Assembly: GCA_023395555.1 (NCBI GenBank)
Contig: JAEWYQ010000006.1
Coordinates: 3,401 to 67,400 of the forward strand
Length of the DNA: 64,000 bases
Direction of reading: 5' to 3'
Source of the DNA: Bacillota bacterium
GTDB lineage: Bacteria; Bacillota; Clostridia; Lachnospirales; Lachnospiraceae
The stretch's first letter is position 1. The number at the start of each line of letters is the position of its first letter. The notes under the pieces are model-generated. The model saw only the letters and a list, made by a program, of their open reading frames with translations, had not been told where the DNA came from and did not search any database. Shown piece after piece: positions 46,248 to 55,525 of this stretch. Position numbers and translations under genes: made by a program.

Positions 46248-46868
46248 TTATTTATCTGGGTACAAAAAGTTTTTCACCCTCTCATGGCAGTTTTCATCTC
46301 CCACGTAATACAATATATCACCTTCCGTCATAACTGCATACGGCCCCGGCGATATGATGATTTCTTCCCCCCGGCGGATTGCAATAATAGTCGCCGAGGT
46401 ATTGTGCCAGAACTGGGTTTCGGAAATACTCTGACCGGCACAAGACGCCTGTCCGGTAATCTCCGCTTCAAAGGGGGAAAAAGGATTCACCACGCGGAAT
46501 CGTTCGGTTTTATACATCAGCTCCGAAACCATCTCTTTTAAATTTGTACTTTGGACAATCTGTTGGTTCAAGCCGTCCATGATATACTTTTTCAGATCAC
46601 TCATCTGTCTGACGGAATCAAATTTGTTAATAAAATCTACGGCCTGCTTTCTGGATTTGATTAGAACGCCGCTGCCCTTTGTAATCTCCACGATTTTCAT
46701 ATCGGCTAAAACGCTGACCGCACGCCGGGCGGTTTCAGAGGATACTCCGTACTGGCTCGCCAGAGCCGAGCGGACGTAAATCTTTTCGCCCTCCGGATAA
46801 TCACCGCAGGCGATCTTCGCAGCAATATCCGCCGCAATCTGTTGGTATTTGGGTATATCAATTTTCAT
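46248..46868 (-). CDS. busR: BusR-like GntR regulator with RCK_C (cyclic di-AMP) domain
   Basis: 206 residues. A GntR winged helix at about 3-70 (YQQIAADIAAKIACGDYPEG, then VSSETARRAVSVLADM), a coiled-coil linker to about 125, and a C-terminal RCK_C-like domain (ISETQFWHNTSATIIAIRRG, ending TEGDILYYVGDENC). This is the architecture of BusR of Lactococcus and Streptococcus, which represses betaine uptake when cyclic di-AMP is bound. It sits directly upstream of the importer genes in the same direction. Start ATG 46868 has GAGGTG upstream; an upstream in-frame ATG is less likely. Confidence 0.85.
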   Translation of the reverse strand: MKIDIPKYQQIAADIAAKIACGDYPEGEKIYVRSALASQYGVSSETARRAVSVLADMKIVEITKGSGVLIKSRKQAVDFINKFDSVRQMSDLKKYIMDGLNQQIVQSTNLKEMVSELMYKTERFRVVNPFSPFEAEITGQASCAGQSISETQFWHNTSATIIAIRRGEEIIISPGPYAVMTEGDILYYVGDENCHERVKNFLYPDK

Positions 46869-46992
46869 GCCGCACCTCAAAATATTGTCTGATGACTTGT
46901 AATCTGCTATAGAAGCCAAAACCTCTTTCATAAATAGTATAAAGCAGTCGACAGTATTTTACAAGCAGTATCATGGGAACTGTAACGCCTAA

Positions 46993-47952
46993 TCAAAGTT
47001 TAAACAAAGGATTTAACTCGCAGCCAGTAAATAAAATATCATTTTCTACATTGTGTATCCATTCTTTTTGATGATCATCCTCACTGTCAGGACTGTAAAA
47101 CCAACTAATCTTGCATATCTGCCGAAACTTCATAAACAGTGGTATCTTCGATATCCAGAAATCGTCTAAATGATTGGCAGATAAATAACCTTTCATAAAA
47201 TTGGCTATTATTTCATTGGTGAAATCATATCCTTGGTCGTTCCTGCGCCCCCACCATAAGCCATGGTAAAGAGCGATTCCTATATCTAAGGCAAACCAGC
47301 CATATAGACTATCGTCAAAGTCAAACACATTGATTTTTTCGCCCTCTATTATGAAATTCCACGGGTGAATATCATAATGAATTAATCCATACGAATCTAT
47401 GTCCTTGGGCAGCGCCATTATTTCGCTTATTAAATCCTCGGCAATTTTATGTACCGTGGGACAGCCCTTTATTTCATCTAAGAAAAGTGCGTTATGTCCC
47501 GTAAATACACTTCTTACACTGCTCTCATCAGCAGGTAAATATTCTTTCGTAAGCCTATGAATATCTCCCATCACTTTGCCCCAATTAAAAAATATCTTTT
47601 CATTCCATAAATCAGGGTCATTTTTATTCCAAAACTTACCGGGCAATGCTTCAAAAGCGGAAATGATATATGGTTTGCCATCCATTTCCGTTGACATGAC
47701 AAGCTCGTTATTATCGGCAGGAAGCGGCAAAGAAACGCCTATATTATTATTTGCTAAGTAATATAACCAGTCCATTTCCGCTTTTGTTTGGCATATTTGC
47801 TCCGCCGGACGCTCCGAAAACCGTAATATATACCATTTATCATTTTTTTGAAATGAGTATATTTGATTGGTGGATTCACTGATAAAGTGTAATGTTCCTT
47901 TATCAAATCCATAATTATTTGCTGCGAATGAAAGTAAATGATCTGATACCAT
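46993..47952 (-). CDS. Aminoglycoside phosphotransferase-like kinase
   Basis: 319 residues. Catalytic loop HYDIHPWNFI near residue 190 and the metal-binding VFDFDDSLYG near 210. This is the APH/choline-kinase fold; similar proteins phosphorylate homoserine, sugars or antibiotics, and the substrate is not readable. Start ATG 47952 follows GGAGGACAAG; the site comes right after the stop of the truncated Nei remnant. Confidence 0.85.
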   Translation of the reverse strand: MVSDHLLSFAANNYGFDKGTLHFISESTNQIYSFQKNDKWYILRFSERPAEQICQTKAEMDWLYYLANNNIGVSLPLPADNNELVMSTEMDGKPYIISAFEALPGKFWNKNDPDLWNEKIFFNWGKVMGDIHRLTKEYLPADESSVRSVFTGHNALFLDEIKGCPTVHKIAEDLISEIMALPKDIDSYGLIHYDIHPWNFIIEGEKINVFDFDDSLYGWFALDIGIALYHGLWWGRRNDQGYDFTNEIIANFMKGYLSANHLDDFWISKIPLFMKFRQICKISWFYSPDSEDDHQKEWIHNVENDILFTGCELNPLFKL

Positions 47953-47963
47953 CTTGTCCTCCG

Positions 47964-48181
47964 TCAATTTTTAATAAAAGGCTGGCATTTCGGGCAGTAA
48001 TAGACAACGCCGCCCAAATAGGCTTCTTTTACAATTAACTCACCGCAGCGCAGAACCGCCCCCTCCGGCTGTGCCGGCTGCTGACAGCGCCGATGATTAA
48101 AGGCTTCTTTGTCGCGGCTAACTGCATAAGTCTTGCCATTCCTGTTTTTGATTTTTCCTTTTTCAAAGCCAATATCCCTCC
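47964..48181 (-). pseudogene. Remnant of a Nei/Fpg-family DNA glycosylase C-terminus
   Basis: In one frame the sequence reads RDIGFEKGKIKNRNGKTYAV and ends RCGELIVKEAYLGGVVYYCP plus KCQPFIKN. The YLGGxxYYCPxCQ end is the zinc finger that closes endonuclease VIII-type enzymes. The first Cys pair is disrupted and upstream frames are broken by a stop, so only the tail remains. The region on to about 48540 shows no other gene before the next promoter. Confidence 0.6.
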
Positions 48182-48538
48182 TATTATATTTGTAACATCT
48201 AATCGGTTATTCATCGTTAACTGTAGTGTCAAAAAATTGCCTGCTCTATCTCGCAGGACTGCTAATCATTTTAACAGAATGGCCTCTATTCCGCCACTCC
48301 GTCCTGACGCAATTGCTCCAAACGGACGGCAAGTTTTTATCGCTGCGATGTGCTGCTTTAGCTAAGCGGTTTCCAGGCAGTATGGATTAACTATTTCAAT
48401 ATTCTATCATAGAATAGGGAGGAAGCCAACCGCAACTTAGGTTATTCTGCTCGCCGTACTCTTCTTTGATTGATGCCTTAAACTAAATATGTCATAGTAT
48501 TTATATAATGGAAGTGCCAGATAAAATAGGAATTTAGT

Positions 48539-48568
48539 GGAACCCAGACGATGAAAGATTCGTCTAAT
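48539..48568 (+). promoter_or_regulatory. ECF-sigma-type promoter of the gene at 48595
   Basis: TGGAACCC (from 48538), 15 bases, CGTCTAAT (48561-48568). The same pattern and spacing as at 7367-7397. The spacer includes the dyad AGACGA/TCGTCT. Confidence 0.6.
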
Positions 48569-48594
48569 TATTAAAAAGGGGATGGGGTGGCCAC

Positions 48595-49002
48595 ATGAAA
48601 AAAAGACATCTAACAATATTTTTTCTAGCTATAATAGGGATTATAGGTGTTTTCATTGGAAAATCATTTTGGGGAACAAAACCATTTCGGGCCTTATCCA
48701 CGTCGGAAATCTCCGGCATTTCTGTTAAACTGTCACCGCCTGATGTAACCTTTGAATTAACCGGCAGCGAGATGGAAGAAATAGTTGAAATGCTCCATGC
48801 CGTAGTGATTTACAATAAAGACAATTCTTACAGGGATTATGTAGGTCAAGGAGTGATAATTACAATAACAAAAACTGACGGTACACAAATGAAAGCAACT
48901 GCATTCAATCCATTTTTCATTATTGATGATGCGGGATACAAAACGAAGTATGAACCATGTGAAAAAATAAATTCGTGGGCAAACGACCTCAGATATAAAT
49001 AA
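48595..49002 (+). CDS. Small membrane-anchored protein, ECF-controlled
   Basis: 135 residues with a basic start and one membrane helix at 6-24 (LTIFFLAIIGIIGVFIG); the remainder is extracytoplasmic, mostly beta-type, with no cysteines until residue 121. No family recognised. ATG follows GGGGATGGGG. The ECF-like promoter suggests a response to envelope stress. Confidence 0.65.
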   Translation: MKKRHLTIFFLAIIGIIGVFIGKSFWGTKPFRALSTSEISGISVKLSPPDVTFELTGSEMEEIVEMLHAVVIYNKDNSYRDYVGQGVIITITKTDGTQMKATAFNPFFIIDDAGYKTKYEPCEKINSWANDLRYK

Positions 49003-49034
49003 TCATAGTTTCCGATTTACAAAAAACCAGTATA

Positions 49035-49070
49035 TATAAAGCCTGACTCTCAAGAGGATCAGGCTTTATA
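49035..49070 (+). terminator. Hairpin terminator after the small membrane protein gene
   Basis: TATAAAGCCTGA pairs with TCAGGCTTTATA. Confidence 0.75.
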
Positions 49071-49083
49071 ATTTAATGTACTT

Positions 49084-49372
49084 TTATTCAGGTAAACCGT
49101 ATTCAAAGGTAATGCTTAAGGTTTCCAGGTGACCAAGCAAGTTATTATCCAATATTGTTGCAGTGGCATCTGACAGATCACCATCCATGGTACGTGCCTT
49201 GTCCGGTGCTTTTGCAACCCAGGAATTATATAGGTTAACCCTGGTACATATATCATCATCACTTGTGGTATATGGCTTTCCTATTAGTCCAATCGGTTCT
49301 CCATTAACTAATACCTCTTTGATTGTTATAATATACCCTGGGTACAGCACCTCCCCATTGCTTATAAAGGAT
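49084..49372 (-). pseudogene. Fragment of a secreted protein, possibly a glycosidase-associated domain
   Basis: About 95 residues, starting after a stop, with a beta-rich look (VLYPGYIITIKEVLVNGEPI, then RVNLYNSWVAKAPDKARTMD). The pattern resembles accessory domains at the ends of clostridial cellulases, but I am not certain. There is no signal peptide and no plausible start; a 5' part is missing, cut near 49370. Confidence 0.45.
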
Positions 49373-49857
49373 TTTTGTCATTTACGAGATACGCTTGCGA
49401 ATAAAGACGATAGTTTTCTTAACGAAAAGTTTTGCTTAGCATTAAACCTTAATAGCCTATGTCTTCAATTGATTTCTCTTATGTTAAGCCAAAAAAACTA
49501 GTTATTGATATGAATGGTGCCACCTATTCAGATATTATAAGCCTTAATCCATTAATCAACAAAATACTAGCGCATCCTGAGAAACAAATCAGTATGCAGG
49601 AAGCGAGCCATATCGTCGGAATGAGTTATTCTCATTTCAGCCGCTTTTTTGAAAAATTAACTGGTTTTCACTATGCTAATTTTAATAATCTTCTGCGAAT
49701 TAATCGAGCAGAAGAATTGCTGCTAACTACTTCTATGCCTATTTCAGAAGTAGCCGCAGCAATTGGAATTGATACTCTGTCATATTTTACTAAATTATTT
49801 AGACAAATTAACGGGATAACTCCCAGTTCTTACAGGAAAAAATACAAGATTTCTTGA
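49360..49857 (+). pseudogene. AraC-family regulator, 5'-truncated and frameshifted
   Basis: The helix-turn-helix region is intact in 49459-49857 (ISMQEASHIVGMSYSHFSRF and ISEVAAAIGIDTLSYFTKLF). The preceding part (LIKDFCHLRDTLANKDDSFL) is open in another frame ending near 49501, so a one-base change occurs near 49490, and the sensor domain is missing before 49360. It meets the secreted-protein fragment head to head, a deletion scar. Confidence 0.65.
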
Positions 49858-49933
49858 ACTATTTCGATAGGTCCAAGGCTGCGCTTCCTAATATTGCTCA
49901 TTCGTTTCCGTTCTATGAAGGATACGGATGCCT

Positions 49934-50311
49934 TCACGAACATAAAAACCAGGTATAGCCATACTTGTCCAGCACCTCTGCTCCTCCGCCGTTATCATCC
50001 GGGGGCGGATGGGGCAGGAAACCGCGAACGAGCGTACCTCCTTCGGCAAGCTTGGGAATTATTTCTTCCACTCTCTCACGGGACGGAAGAAGAACAAGGA
50101 TAGGCATCCTGGAGACCGGAACCGCCGCATCTGTATCGCCGCCGCTGACCCCGCCGCCTGATTCCGTCAATGTAACCATGGCGTGCATTACCGGGTTATT
50201 CGGGTCGTTATTCAGCCGTGATAAAGCGGTGATCCTCCCACCGAAAGCATTGGCATAGAAGCGGAAGGCTTCTTCGCAATTGCCGTTGAACCGTAAATAA
50301 GGCATAATCAT
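49934..50311 (-). CDS. VOC-superfamily (PhnB-like) protein
   Basis: 125 residues. Start MIMPYLRFNGNCEEAFRFY is typical of PhnB-like vicinal-oxygen-chelate proteins, with two repeated beta-alpha modules and a tail KYGYTWFLCS. Possible roles are glyoxalase-like or antibiotic-binding; no specific one can be read. ATG follows AAAGGACTT. Confidence 0.85.
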   Translation of the reverse strand: MIMPYLRFNGNCEEAFRFYANAFGGRITALSRLNNDPNNPVMHAMVTLTESGGGVSGGDTDAAVPVSRMPILVLLPSRERVEEIIPKLAEGGTLVRGFLPHPPPDDNGGGAEVLDKYGYTWFLCS

Positions 50312-50352
50312 ATGTTTTAAGTCCTTTCTGATTTTATTTCTTCTATCCTACC

Positions 50353-51177
50353 TTAAAACTTGTAATTATCATTGTAAAAAAAGGACATACCCTGCACATA
50401 TTTCTGCGGAGTCATTCCGCAGATCGACGTGAAGTCATGAATAAAATGGGACTGGTCAAAAAAACCTGTCTGTACCGCTATATCCGTAAAACGCATATCT
50501 GTACTTTGCAGTAATTGCAAAGCATAATTTACTCGTACAATACGAGAAAATGTCTTAGGAGTTGTACCAATCTGCTGTAAGAATAAACGCCGTATCTGTT
50601 TTTCGCTGTAAAAGAACTCAGAAGATAATTCCCGTATGCCTATATTCCCATTATGTGCTAATATCTTGTTTTTTATTGCTATGATTGTTTTTTCTTCCCG
50701 CAAATCCGCCAGGCGGTTAAGAAATATATTATCCAGTGACACGACTAAGGCTTCGATACTTTCCGAATTAATCAGCTCGTTTTCAATGGCCTGCATCAGC
50801 GGTTTATCGATATCCTTCAGATCAAAGGATAAATCGACAAATTCGGATTGGTCTGCCCGGATCAGCGGGAATAAACAACCGGAATGAAATTCAGCCAGCA
50901 ATAGGAATTTCATTTTATTTGCATGTTTTCCAACATTGCAGATTTTTGTGTTTACTCCCCGTAATGCACCGGTGATTTTTTGGTCGCTTACGGATATTAC
51001 CATTGTTGAGCTTGCGGAGGGTAATATGGTATATTCATCCGACATATTTGCCGGAAATGTAATGGTATAACAGGAAATATAGGGCCGTAATAAAACATTG
51101 GGCGGTATATACAAAAAATCTTCCCCACGGCTTAAGGATATTCCCTGATAACATTCTATGCTTTTCTTAGAGATCAT
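50353..51177 (-). CDS. AraC-family transcription regulator
   Basis: 274 residues. N-terminal sensor (VLLRPYISCYTITFPANMSD) and C-terminal double helix-turn-helix (GIRELSSEFFYSEKQIRRLF and FTDIAVQTGFFDQSHFIHDF). ATG 51177 follows AAAGGATG. Directly upstream of the VOC gene in the same direction, a possible regulator-target pair. Confidence 0.88.
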   Translation of the reverse strand: MISKKSIECYQGISLSRGEDFLYIPPNVLLRPYISCYTITFPANMSDEYTILPSASSTMVISVSDQKITGALRGVNTKICNVGKHANKMKFLLLAEFHSGCLFPLIRADQSEFVDLSFDLKDIDKPLMQAIENELINSESIEALVVSLDNIFLNRLADLREEKTIIAIKNKILAHNGNIGIRELSSEFFYSEKQIRRLFLQQIGTTPKTFSRIVRVNYALQLLQSTDMRFTDIAVQTGFFDQSHFIHDFTSICGMTPQKYVQGMSFFYNDNYKF

Positions 51178-51314
51178 TTTTTAGTCATCCTTTTAATAAA
51201 CTGTCCAAAATATAGGGAACCGGAATGCTGGAGTTTGAAATGCACGGAATATTCTTACTCAGTCTGAATATCCGCGATCTTCATTAGAATTTCTGTGAAC
51301 GCTTCCATTATAAC

Positions 51315-51353
51315 AAAAACCTGCCGAAAAAACAATTTTAGTTCTTCGGCAGG
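51315..51353 (-). terminator. Terminator of the AraC/GyrI gene
   Basis: CCTGCCGAA and TTCGGCAGG form a stem; on the minus strand TTTTTG follows. Confidence 0.8.
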
Positions 51354-51364
51354 CTTCATCAACC

Positions 51365-52225
51365 CTACTTTTTCTCTACCGGTATCCATATTTCGCAGAA
51401 ACAGTCCGCGTTACTGCTATCCGGATACAATTCAAAATCATCCGCATCCAGCATATTGTAATCCGAGCTGGGCAGAAACTCCTTGGAAATTCTTTCCCAG
51501 GTCTCTCCGATGCAGTTCCCGTCTTCTCCGATGCATTGGAACACCGCCCAAAGCGTGGGCGTCACTTCCCAGACAAAGAAGCCCTCCGGAACCTCGCCGC
51601 CTTCATAGACCATCCCAATCCCATAGTGAAAATGCGTGTTTTCTTTTGAGATCGGAGCACATATCCCATAAATATCGTGGGTCTTCGTATGCTTCTTCAG
51701 CACGTCAAAAACTCCGTTTTCACCGCATTTTTTCCAAAAATCCGGTATCTCAGTATTTCCTTCTTCGGAAATAGATTCATTCCTGAATGCCTGAGCCTTC
51801 ACCAGGAGTTTAAAGCTTTCCCTCTCTGCAATCTTGTAGTCCATAGCCGTACCGCCTTCCAATTTGATTTTTATTACAAGGCGATTGAAGGACCGTAATC
51901 CGGTTCCGGAGCGCCTCGCCACATTGGGCGTTACTCCGTGGAACCTGGAAAAAGCTTTTGTAAAGCTCTCAGGGGACTCATAGCCATATTTGAGCGCAAT
52001 ATCGATTACTTTCCTGTCTGACATGATAAGCTCCTGCCCTGCCATGGAAAGCCTTCGGTTTCGGATATACTCATTTGCCGTTATCCCCGTAATCATACTG
52101 AAAATCCGATGAAAATGATAGCTTGACATGTATAACTGCCTTGCAGCATCCTCATAACTGATTTTGTCCATAATATGTTCTTCCATATAGTCGATTGCTT
52201 TCTGTAAGCTTTGAATACAATCCAT
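51365..52225 (-). CDS. AraC-family regulator with GyrI-like domain
   Basis: 286 residues. N-terminal helix-turn-helix pair (SYEDAARQLYMSSYHFHRIF and VIDIALKYGYESPESFTKAF), then a GyrI/SOUL-type effector domain (PEGFFVWEVTPTLWAVFQ, ending CEIWIPVEKK). Same layout as 29905 with an activity probably tuned by small molecules. Start at ATG 52225. Neighbours do not reveal its target. Confidence 0.9.
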   Translation of the reverse strand: MDCIQSLQKAIDYMEEHIMDKISYEDAARQLYMSSYHFHRIFSMITGITANEYIRNRRLSMAGQELIMSDRKVIDIALKYGYESPESFTKAFSRFHGVTPNVARRSGTGLRSFNRLVIKIKLEGGTAMDYKIAERESFKLLVKAQAFRNESISEEGNTEIPDFWKKCGENGVFDVLKKHTKTHDIYGICAPISKENTHFHYGIGMVYEGGEVPEGFFVWEVTPTLWAVFQCIGEDGNCIGETWERISKEFLPSSDYNMLDADDFELYPDSSNADCFCEIWIPVEKK

Positions 52226-52510
52226 TGTTTATCACCTCATTTAGATTGTAAGGCATTCTTTCCCTTCTGTCCTAACCTGGTTTGCTCAATTCTGTCTGAA
52301 TAGAGTATATCACATTTGTTCTATGTAAATAAAGATATAGCTTAATCCTTGGGTAAACCCATGGATTTTCCACCCTTTAGAAAAAATCAAGGTATTGGAA
52401 GTTTTTTCTGAAAGGTATCGCATATTCTCTTCATTTGTAGTAGTATTATGTAATATGTAATCCAAAATATATCTACCATAAAATAACATTATTATCGGAG
52501 GATTAATGAA

Positions 52511-53830
52511 TTGAAAAAACGAATAATTCCTTTCTTGCTTATTTGCATTTTAACCGGCTGCGCATCTTCCGGAAGCCCCAATGAAGCCACTCCAGACAAA
52601 ATCACTGTCGAAAACGCCGATGACGTCAGCTTAGACAAAACTCCTGCCGAAAGTGCCAATGAGTCCGACGCAGACAACACCACCGCCGAAAACGCCAATG
52701 AAACCAACTTAGACAAAACTTATACCATGAAGCATTTGTCCTTTAAAGTTTCTTCCACCTGGGAACACAACAACGCAGACGGAGCGGACTATTTTTACCC
52801 TTCGTACGGAGGTATGGTATTGGTATTCAACACAAATCTTGGCAAAGTTCCAGCCAATGACGCAGACATGCAAGACAATCTATTACAGGCATATGATGGA
52901 TTTATAGAGGATGAGTCTAATTTAAAAACAATTTCAGATAATTTTGATTTAAAAAATAATATACATACTGCCACATTTACCGTAGACTATGAAGAAGGCA
53001 CTCAGTATTTTATGTACTACGCAACAATCAAGGACAAGTATTTGTATTGCATAATTTTAACCGGAGAGATGGATTTGCAAGACAAGCTTGATAAGCTCTT
53101 TAAGGAGATAACATCCAGCATTTCCTTGGAGAACAATCCCCAGGCATCCATCGGGATCAATTTAACGATAGATGAAATCATTAAAATGATGGATGAACGC
53201 CTCAGGAAAAACCAATTGCCTACGTTTAGTGATGCCGCAAAGGTCGAATCATTCGCAGAGATGGAAGGATTCGGTGCTGTAGCATACGAACTTTATACTC
53301 TTACAGATGGTGTAGACTTTGAATTTTTCAGCAATATAGAAACAAATGAATTGCTACAAGTTATGTATATAGTGGACAGAAGCCAGCTGTCATCCAGTGC
53401 ATATGAAGTGGTTGGCTTTATCAATGCTTCGCTGCCCTACTTGTTCGAGAAGGATACATATAAGGATCTGGACAAAAAGCTTGACATGAACAGCGATAAA
53501 GAATCTTATGAAACGAAAGCTGCTGGAGCGGAAAGGGAATACTATTATTATATCAACCGGCAATCGGCCGTCCATCTGACATTCCTGGCCAATCATCTTA
53601 CCACCGAATTTTTTATAAAATGCACTCTTATATCATTATTTTCATCGGATGCGTTTAACCAATTTGTCCATGCTTCTGTCTGTTCCTTCAATTGTAAGGT
53701 GTTTTCCGCTTTTCCTGCCAATTCTTCCGTCCAGCACAATATTTTTAATTCCATTGCTTTTTGTATCTCTTCCTTTTTCAATTGCCGAATTATCATAAAT
53801 AATCTCACTTTCCTACATCTTACGTATTAG
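52511..53830 (+). CDS. Hypothetical lipoprotein with a chimeric C-terminus
   Basis: 439 residues. A TTG start after GGAGG gives KKRIIPFLLICILTGC, a lipobox with the cysteine at residue 17. A low-complexity linker (residues 25-73, ESANESDADNTTAENANET type) ties the domain to the wall. The structured part follows to about residue 365; no family recognised. The last 75 or so codons read across the opposite strand of a GNAT fragment, so they are probably an accidental extension after a deletion. Confidence 0.7.
   Translation: MKKRIIPFLLICILTGCASSGSPNEATPDKITVENADDVSLDKTPAESANESDADNTTAENANETNLDKTYTMKHLSFKVSSTWEHNNADGADYFYPSYGGMVLVFNTNLGKVPANDADMQDNLLQAYDGFIEDESNLKTISDNFDLKNNIHTATFTVDYEEGTQYFMYYATIKDKYLYCIILTGEMDLQDKLDKLFKEITSSISLENNPQASIGINLTIDEIIKMMDERLRKNQLPTFSDAAKVESFAEMEGFGAVAYELYTLTDGVDFEFFSNIETNELLQVMYIVDRSQLSSSAYEVVGFINASLPYLFEKDTYKDLDKKLDMNSDKESYETKAAGAEREYYYYINRQSAVHLTFLANHLTTEFFIKCTLISLFSSDAFNQFVHASVCSFNCKVFSAFPANSSVQHNIFNSIAFCISSFFNCRIIINNLTFLHLTY
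53610..53796 (-). pseudogene. N-terminal fragment of a GNAT acetyltransferase
   Basis: Begins MIIRQLKKEEIQKAMELKIL, then WTEELAGKAENTL, as in many Lachnospiraceae GNAT proteins, and stops being recognisable after about 55 residues. Its start has AGTGAG upstream. The catalytic acetyl-CoA region is missing. It overlaps antisense with the lipoprotein gene end. Confidence 0.6.
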
Positions 53831-53846
53831 ATTGAAGAGCAAATAC

Positions 53847-54611
53847 TTACAATTGCTTCTTTCTAAATATCAATACCGACAGTACCAGAAAAAACAAGGA
53901 GAGCAGGCAGGATATCAAGATAGCACCATGGAGCGAAGATACCTCGACGGAATTTTTTATAAGTCCTAAATTATCAGTGACTAACGAAATTGGATTATAC
54001 CTATGCGCCGCCGGTATGATATTCACAAGCAGGCAACCTACTACTGCCGCGCCTGTGCTCAGCAGGCATCCATAATTACTTTTCGTCAGAGCTGAACAAA
54101 GCAATAAAGTACCCAGCAAAAACACGCCAAACAGCCACAGGCAAAATACAGAAAACAGCAGATTTACTATTTCACCCGCCGGGAAGAGATATACCGTGTA
54201 GCCATAAGTCAGTCCGAAGCATAGCGCGATACTGGCCGTCCAAATCAGAACCATACCGGTGTATTTTGAAAGTATGACGGCCGTCCGGGACAAGCCTTTG
54301 GTCAGCATATTGATCAGCGTCCCCTTATTCAGCTCCGATGACAGAACCGGACTGAATAAGATCACCATCACGATGAGTCCCATTTGTGTTGCATTTTTGA
54401 AAAACTGTGTCCAGGCGTCAAATGCAGTCGCCTCCGGCAAGGTCATGGTGATGCCGTCCGTCATAAGGCTTCCAAGTATGTCAGGCAGCAGCTTAGCCAT
54501 AAGAGGATTGGTGATTCCGAAAACCGCAAAGACGATGAGCATGATGAGCAGCTTATAGGTTTTTGCATATTCCAGAATCTCTTTTTTCAGAAAAGCATAG
54601 TAGTTTCTCAC
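53847..54611 (-). CDS. ABC-2 permease of a small exporter
   Basis: 254 residues, about six membrane helices (LLIMLIVFAVFGITNPLMAK, ending FFLVLSVLIFRKKQL). Overlaps the ATPase gene by four bases (GTGAGAAAC start). Together with the ATPase, PLDc_N and XRE genes it forms one unit. Confidence 0.88.
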   Translation of the reverse strand: MRNYYAFLKKEILEYAKTYKLLIMLIVFAVFGITNPLMAKLLPDILGSLMTDGITMTLPEATAFDAWTQFFKNATQMGLIVMVILFSPVLSSELNKGTLINMLTKGLSRTAVILSKYTGMVLIWTASIALCFGLTYGYTVYLFPAGEIVNLLFSVFCLWLFGVFLLGTLLLCSALTKSNYGCLLSTGAAVVGCLLVNIIPAAHRYNPISLVTDNLGLIKNSVEVSSLHGAILISCLLSLFFLVLSVLIFRKKQL

Positions 54612-55525
54612 CCTACCACCTCCACAAACAGACTTTCCAGCGTCGGCTCCATAACCGCAAACTTCAATGGAAGAAGCCGCTTTCGCGATAACACGTCCAG
54701 CAGAAAATGCCCATCCATATTGTGATCGGCAAAAAGCACCGTCACCGTGTTTTCATTGCGTGATAAGCTGATTGCCGGCTGCCTGAGTTCCTCCGTGTTC
54801 TCGAAGGAAGACGCTTCCTCCGGGCTGCCAAACTCGATGATAAACCCGCTATGCCTGTACCGCTCTTTGATTTCCGAAAGCGTACCGTGTAATGCCAGTC
54901 TGCCCTTGTGCAATACCGCAATGCGGTCGCACACTCTTTCCACGTCCGACAGGATATGGGTCGAAAATACAACCGTCGTTTTTCCTTTCACCGCAAGCAG
55001 GATGTCAAGTATTTCCTTTCTTCCGATTGGATCAAGGGCGGAGGTCGGTTCGTCGCATATAAGAAGCTTGGGCTCGTTCAGCAATGCCTGTGCGATACCA
55101 AGGCGCTGCTTCATCCCCCGTGAAAACCCGCTGATTTTCTTGTTGTCGTCCTTCAGCCCCACCAGCGAGAGCAATTCCTCGCTCCTTAATTTGGTCTTCG
55201 CTTTCGTAAGGCCGGTTATTTCACCGCATAGCTTCAGATATTCCATGGGCCTCATATATCCATAGAACTCAGGAACATCCGGGAGAAAACCTATATTGCG
55301 GTTGGTTTTTGTTTCACCAAACGCCACCTTTTCCCCGCATACCCTTACACTCCCGCTATCCGGCTTCAATAAGCCGAGAACAATTTTCATCGTTGTTGTC
55401 TTACCCGCGCCATTCTGCCCGACAAAGCCAAATATCGAATGCTCCGGCACATACATGTCAAATCCGCTGAGCACTTCATGGTTTCCAAAGCCTTTGCAAA
55501 GCTGGTTAACCTCCAATACATCCAT
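54608..55525 (-). CDS. ABC ATPase of a small exporter
   Basis: 305 residues. Walker A GQNGAGKTT near residue 38, signature FSRGMKQRLG, Walker B LLICDEPTSALDPI and switch His VFSTHILSDVE; the C-terminal extension is typical of BcrA/CcmA-like drug and bacteriocin exporters. Start ATG 55525 overlaps the PLDc_N stop by one base (TAATG), with AAGGGGGAAG upstream. Confidence 0.92.
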   Translation of the reverse strand: MDVLEVNQLCKGFGNHEVLSGFDMYVPEHSIFGFVGQNGAGKTTTMKIVLGLLKPDSGSVRVCGEKVAFGETKTNRNIGFLPDVPEFYGYMRPMEYLKLCGEITGLTKAKTKLRSEELLSLVGLKDDNKKISGFSRGMKQRLGIAQALLNEPKLLICDEPTSALDPIGRKEILDILLAVKGKTTVVFSTHILSDVERVCDRIAVLHKGRLALHGTLSEIKERYRHSGFIIEFGSPEEASSFENTEELRQPAISLSRNENTVTVLFADHNMDGHFLLDVLSRKRLLPLKFAVMEPTLESLFVEVVG

